DNA from: Nymphaea colorata
Lineage: Eukaryota > Streptophyta > Magnoliopsida > Nymphaeales > Nymphaeaceae
Assembly: GCF_008831285.2 (NCBI RefSeq)
Contig: NC_045139.1
Coordinates: 14,056,354-14,120,353 of the forward strand
Direction of reading: 5' to 3'
Length of the DNA stretch: 64,000 bases
The position numbers were made by a program, and so were the translations under genes. Shown here piece after piece: positions 62,849 through 64,000 of this stretch; the first letter of the stretch is position 1, and the number at the start of each line of letters is the position of its first letter. The notes under the pieces are model-generated. The model saw only the letters and a list, made by a program, of their open reading frames with translations, was not told the origin of the DNA and did no database searches.

Positions 62849-63559
62849 TCGAAAGTTCAATTATCAAAAAATATAAGATGTGGTTGCCGCGAACTTTTTG
62901 ACAAACAAACTCAACACATTGCACCTCAAATGTGTGTGCCTGCAAGTATGCTGCACAAAAACGAGCATATGTGACTATGCACCGGGCAAAGTTTTCAGTA
63001 GACTTCATAATTTCAGATTCACTTCGTGACATTTTTTGGCGTGACATATTTCGGGTGGTGAAAATTTTAAAATTTTACTGGAGAGTTGGTTTTTTGAAAT
63101 CCATGTAGAAGCATGATCACTGTAGGTGTGCAAATTGGTCAGATTCCGCCGTCCCTCCGACCCTAATTTGTCATTTGTTCACAAATGCAGATTCTTAAGT
63201 AAGATATAGTTGCATTTGGCGTTATGCATTGAGAATTTCTTTTGGTTCTGCGATTGAGCTCTCAGCTAATTCTCTTGTTTACCTCTTTCATATGCGAGAT
63301 CTTTGGCTTCTATCTATACGGGTTGGGTGAATTGTTGTAAATCCGTCTCCTCTTTTTTCGACCTTACAGCCTTTTCTTTCCCTTGACAGGATCTGCGTCC
63401 TCCTTTGCACATCAGAATGAAGCACCCGCCCCTGCAATGGCACCGGAAACTGCCGGATTATCACTGGCACCATCAGCTACCAGCAACCATCACCGCCAGA
63501 TCCTCCCCGGGGCTCTCATTGTTCTTGTTATGAACTTCTGCTTCTCCTTTGCATCTTGA
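60835..63559 (+). CDS. GPI-anchored lipid-transfer protein, array gene 4
   Basis: Exons 60835-61219, 62759-62788 and 63390-63559, in phase at C|GA and G|GA, give 194 residues. A signal peptide (MLPLPRALGVLAVMPLILAA ...) precedes the eight-cysteine fold: SDCAET, SPCLPF, PGCCKP, ACLCHL, SSLCRS, SRLCFF. The second exon encodes about ten residues (SGALPPFHSG), then comes a Ser/Ala/Pro spacer (EAPAPAMAPETAGLSLAPSA) and the hydrophobic tail LPGALIVLVMNFCFSFAS, read as a GPI signal. Exon 1 is GC-rich. Intron 1 is 1.5 kb and holds an imperfect 23-bp tandem duplication (61770-61809); a large intron there is unusual for the array. The donor CC|GTCAGT fits the frame and the family order, but a further small exon inside the intron is not excluded. 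Confidence 0.85.
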
Positions 63560-64000
63560 ATGCTTCCCTTCTCTTGTTTTCATCGAACTTCCAGAATGAG
63601 CCAGAGCATGTATGAATGAATTGAATATATCCTTGCATTCAAGGAAATAACAAAGCGCCCCTATGAGTTTTGCATTCCTTAGGGGAGTAGGTTCAAACTC
63701 AAACCAGATGCCCAAGTCTGTGAGAGATTCAAAGTTCCAGGAAAACCCAAATCAGCAGGTATGGCTATTCCTTCATGCTGTTCGACCAAGAAAAGCTACC
63801 ATTTTACAGAATGACTGGGTTCATGGACAAGCGGTAGTAATTAATGGTCACATCAGTTCAATCACGGGTCACTGCTTCACAGTAGACCTTGATCATATAC
63901 GAGAACTCATGACACAGAGGCTTGCCAAAGGATAAATCCTTGCGGATTGCCATTATTGGTCCATAGAAGCCCGTCGTCATATCAACAACCTCCAGGGTTT
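63560..64000. other. end region after the LTP array
   Basis: The + frame 63663-63935 has no recognisable domain. On the - strand a frame runs from the window edge to a TGA at 63858-63860 (about 46 codons, containing VVDMTTGFYGPIMAIRKD and KPLCHEFSYMIKVYCEA). It could be the last exon of a - strand gene lying beyond the window, but it is too short to identify. Confidence 0.35.

Noticed and set aside
63663-63935. 90-codon + frame after the LTP array
   Set aside because: No recognisable domain and no promoter; probably chance or 3' flanking sequence.
1-64000. rRNA genes, intact tRNA genes, CRISPR arrays, reverse-transcriptase or capsid-type coding regions
   Set aside because: None was recognised on either strand; the tRNA-like matches are box-B-containing SINE-like pieces that do not make full cloverleaves.

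Overview
This is a nuclear genomic window from a flowering plant. The genes have spliced plant-type structures (GT-AG introns, AT-rich introns, CT-rich 5' leaders, TATA boxes about 90 to 460 bp before the start codons) and plant-specific families: an FCS-like zinc finger protein, chloroplast THF1, GPI-anchored lipid-transfer proteins and a MUSTANG protein. The base composition and generous intergenic space suggest a dicot, a magnoliid or another non-grass angiosperm, but the species cannot be fixed from the sequence.

Layout. The first 130 bases may be the last exon of an unidentified + strand gene. An FLZ zinc-finger gene lies on the - strand (1109-2484). From 3 to 14 kb no gene can be supported: there are two GC-rich blocks, short tandem duplications, microsatellites, SINE-like pieces and one orphan reading frame. 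Two - strand housekeeping genes follow: THF1 (14922-20433, five coding exons) and a TRM82/WDR4 tRNA-methyltransferase subunit (22051-29716, ten coding exons). Next come two + strand genes derived independently from DNA transposases: a MUSTANG (Mutator-derived) gene at 34400-36280 and an ALP1-like (PIF/Harbinger-derived) gene at 37913-40591. A SKIP30-type F-box/kelch gene (41612-42655, -) appears to have a very long 5' leader intron reaching about 47.06 kb.

The last 14 kb hold a same-strand array of four lipid-transfer-protein genes of the GPI-anchored type (50410, 54535, 59064 and 60835). The first two are close paralogues that also share a promoter block. The last two are much more diverged.

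No rRNA, intact tRNA, CRISPR array or retrovirus-like coding region was recognised. Mobile DNA appears as small non-autonomous DNA-transposon-like elements, mostly in introns, and tRNA-derived SINE-like pieces. The most notable features are the neighbouring pair of domesticated transposases, the LTP array with its co-duplicated promoters, an intron of TRM82 that seems to start with GC beside a CT repeat, and the many short head-to-tail duplications. All exon boundaries were worked out by hand from reading frame, splice signals and remembered family sequences; no alignment or transcript data were available.
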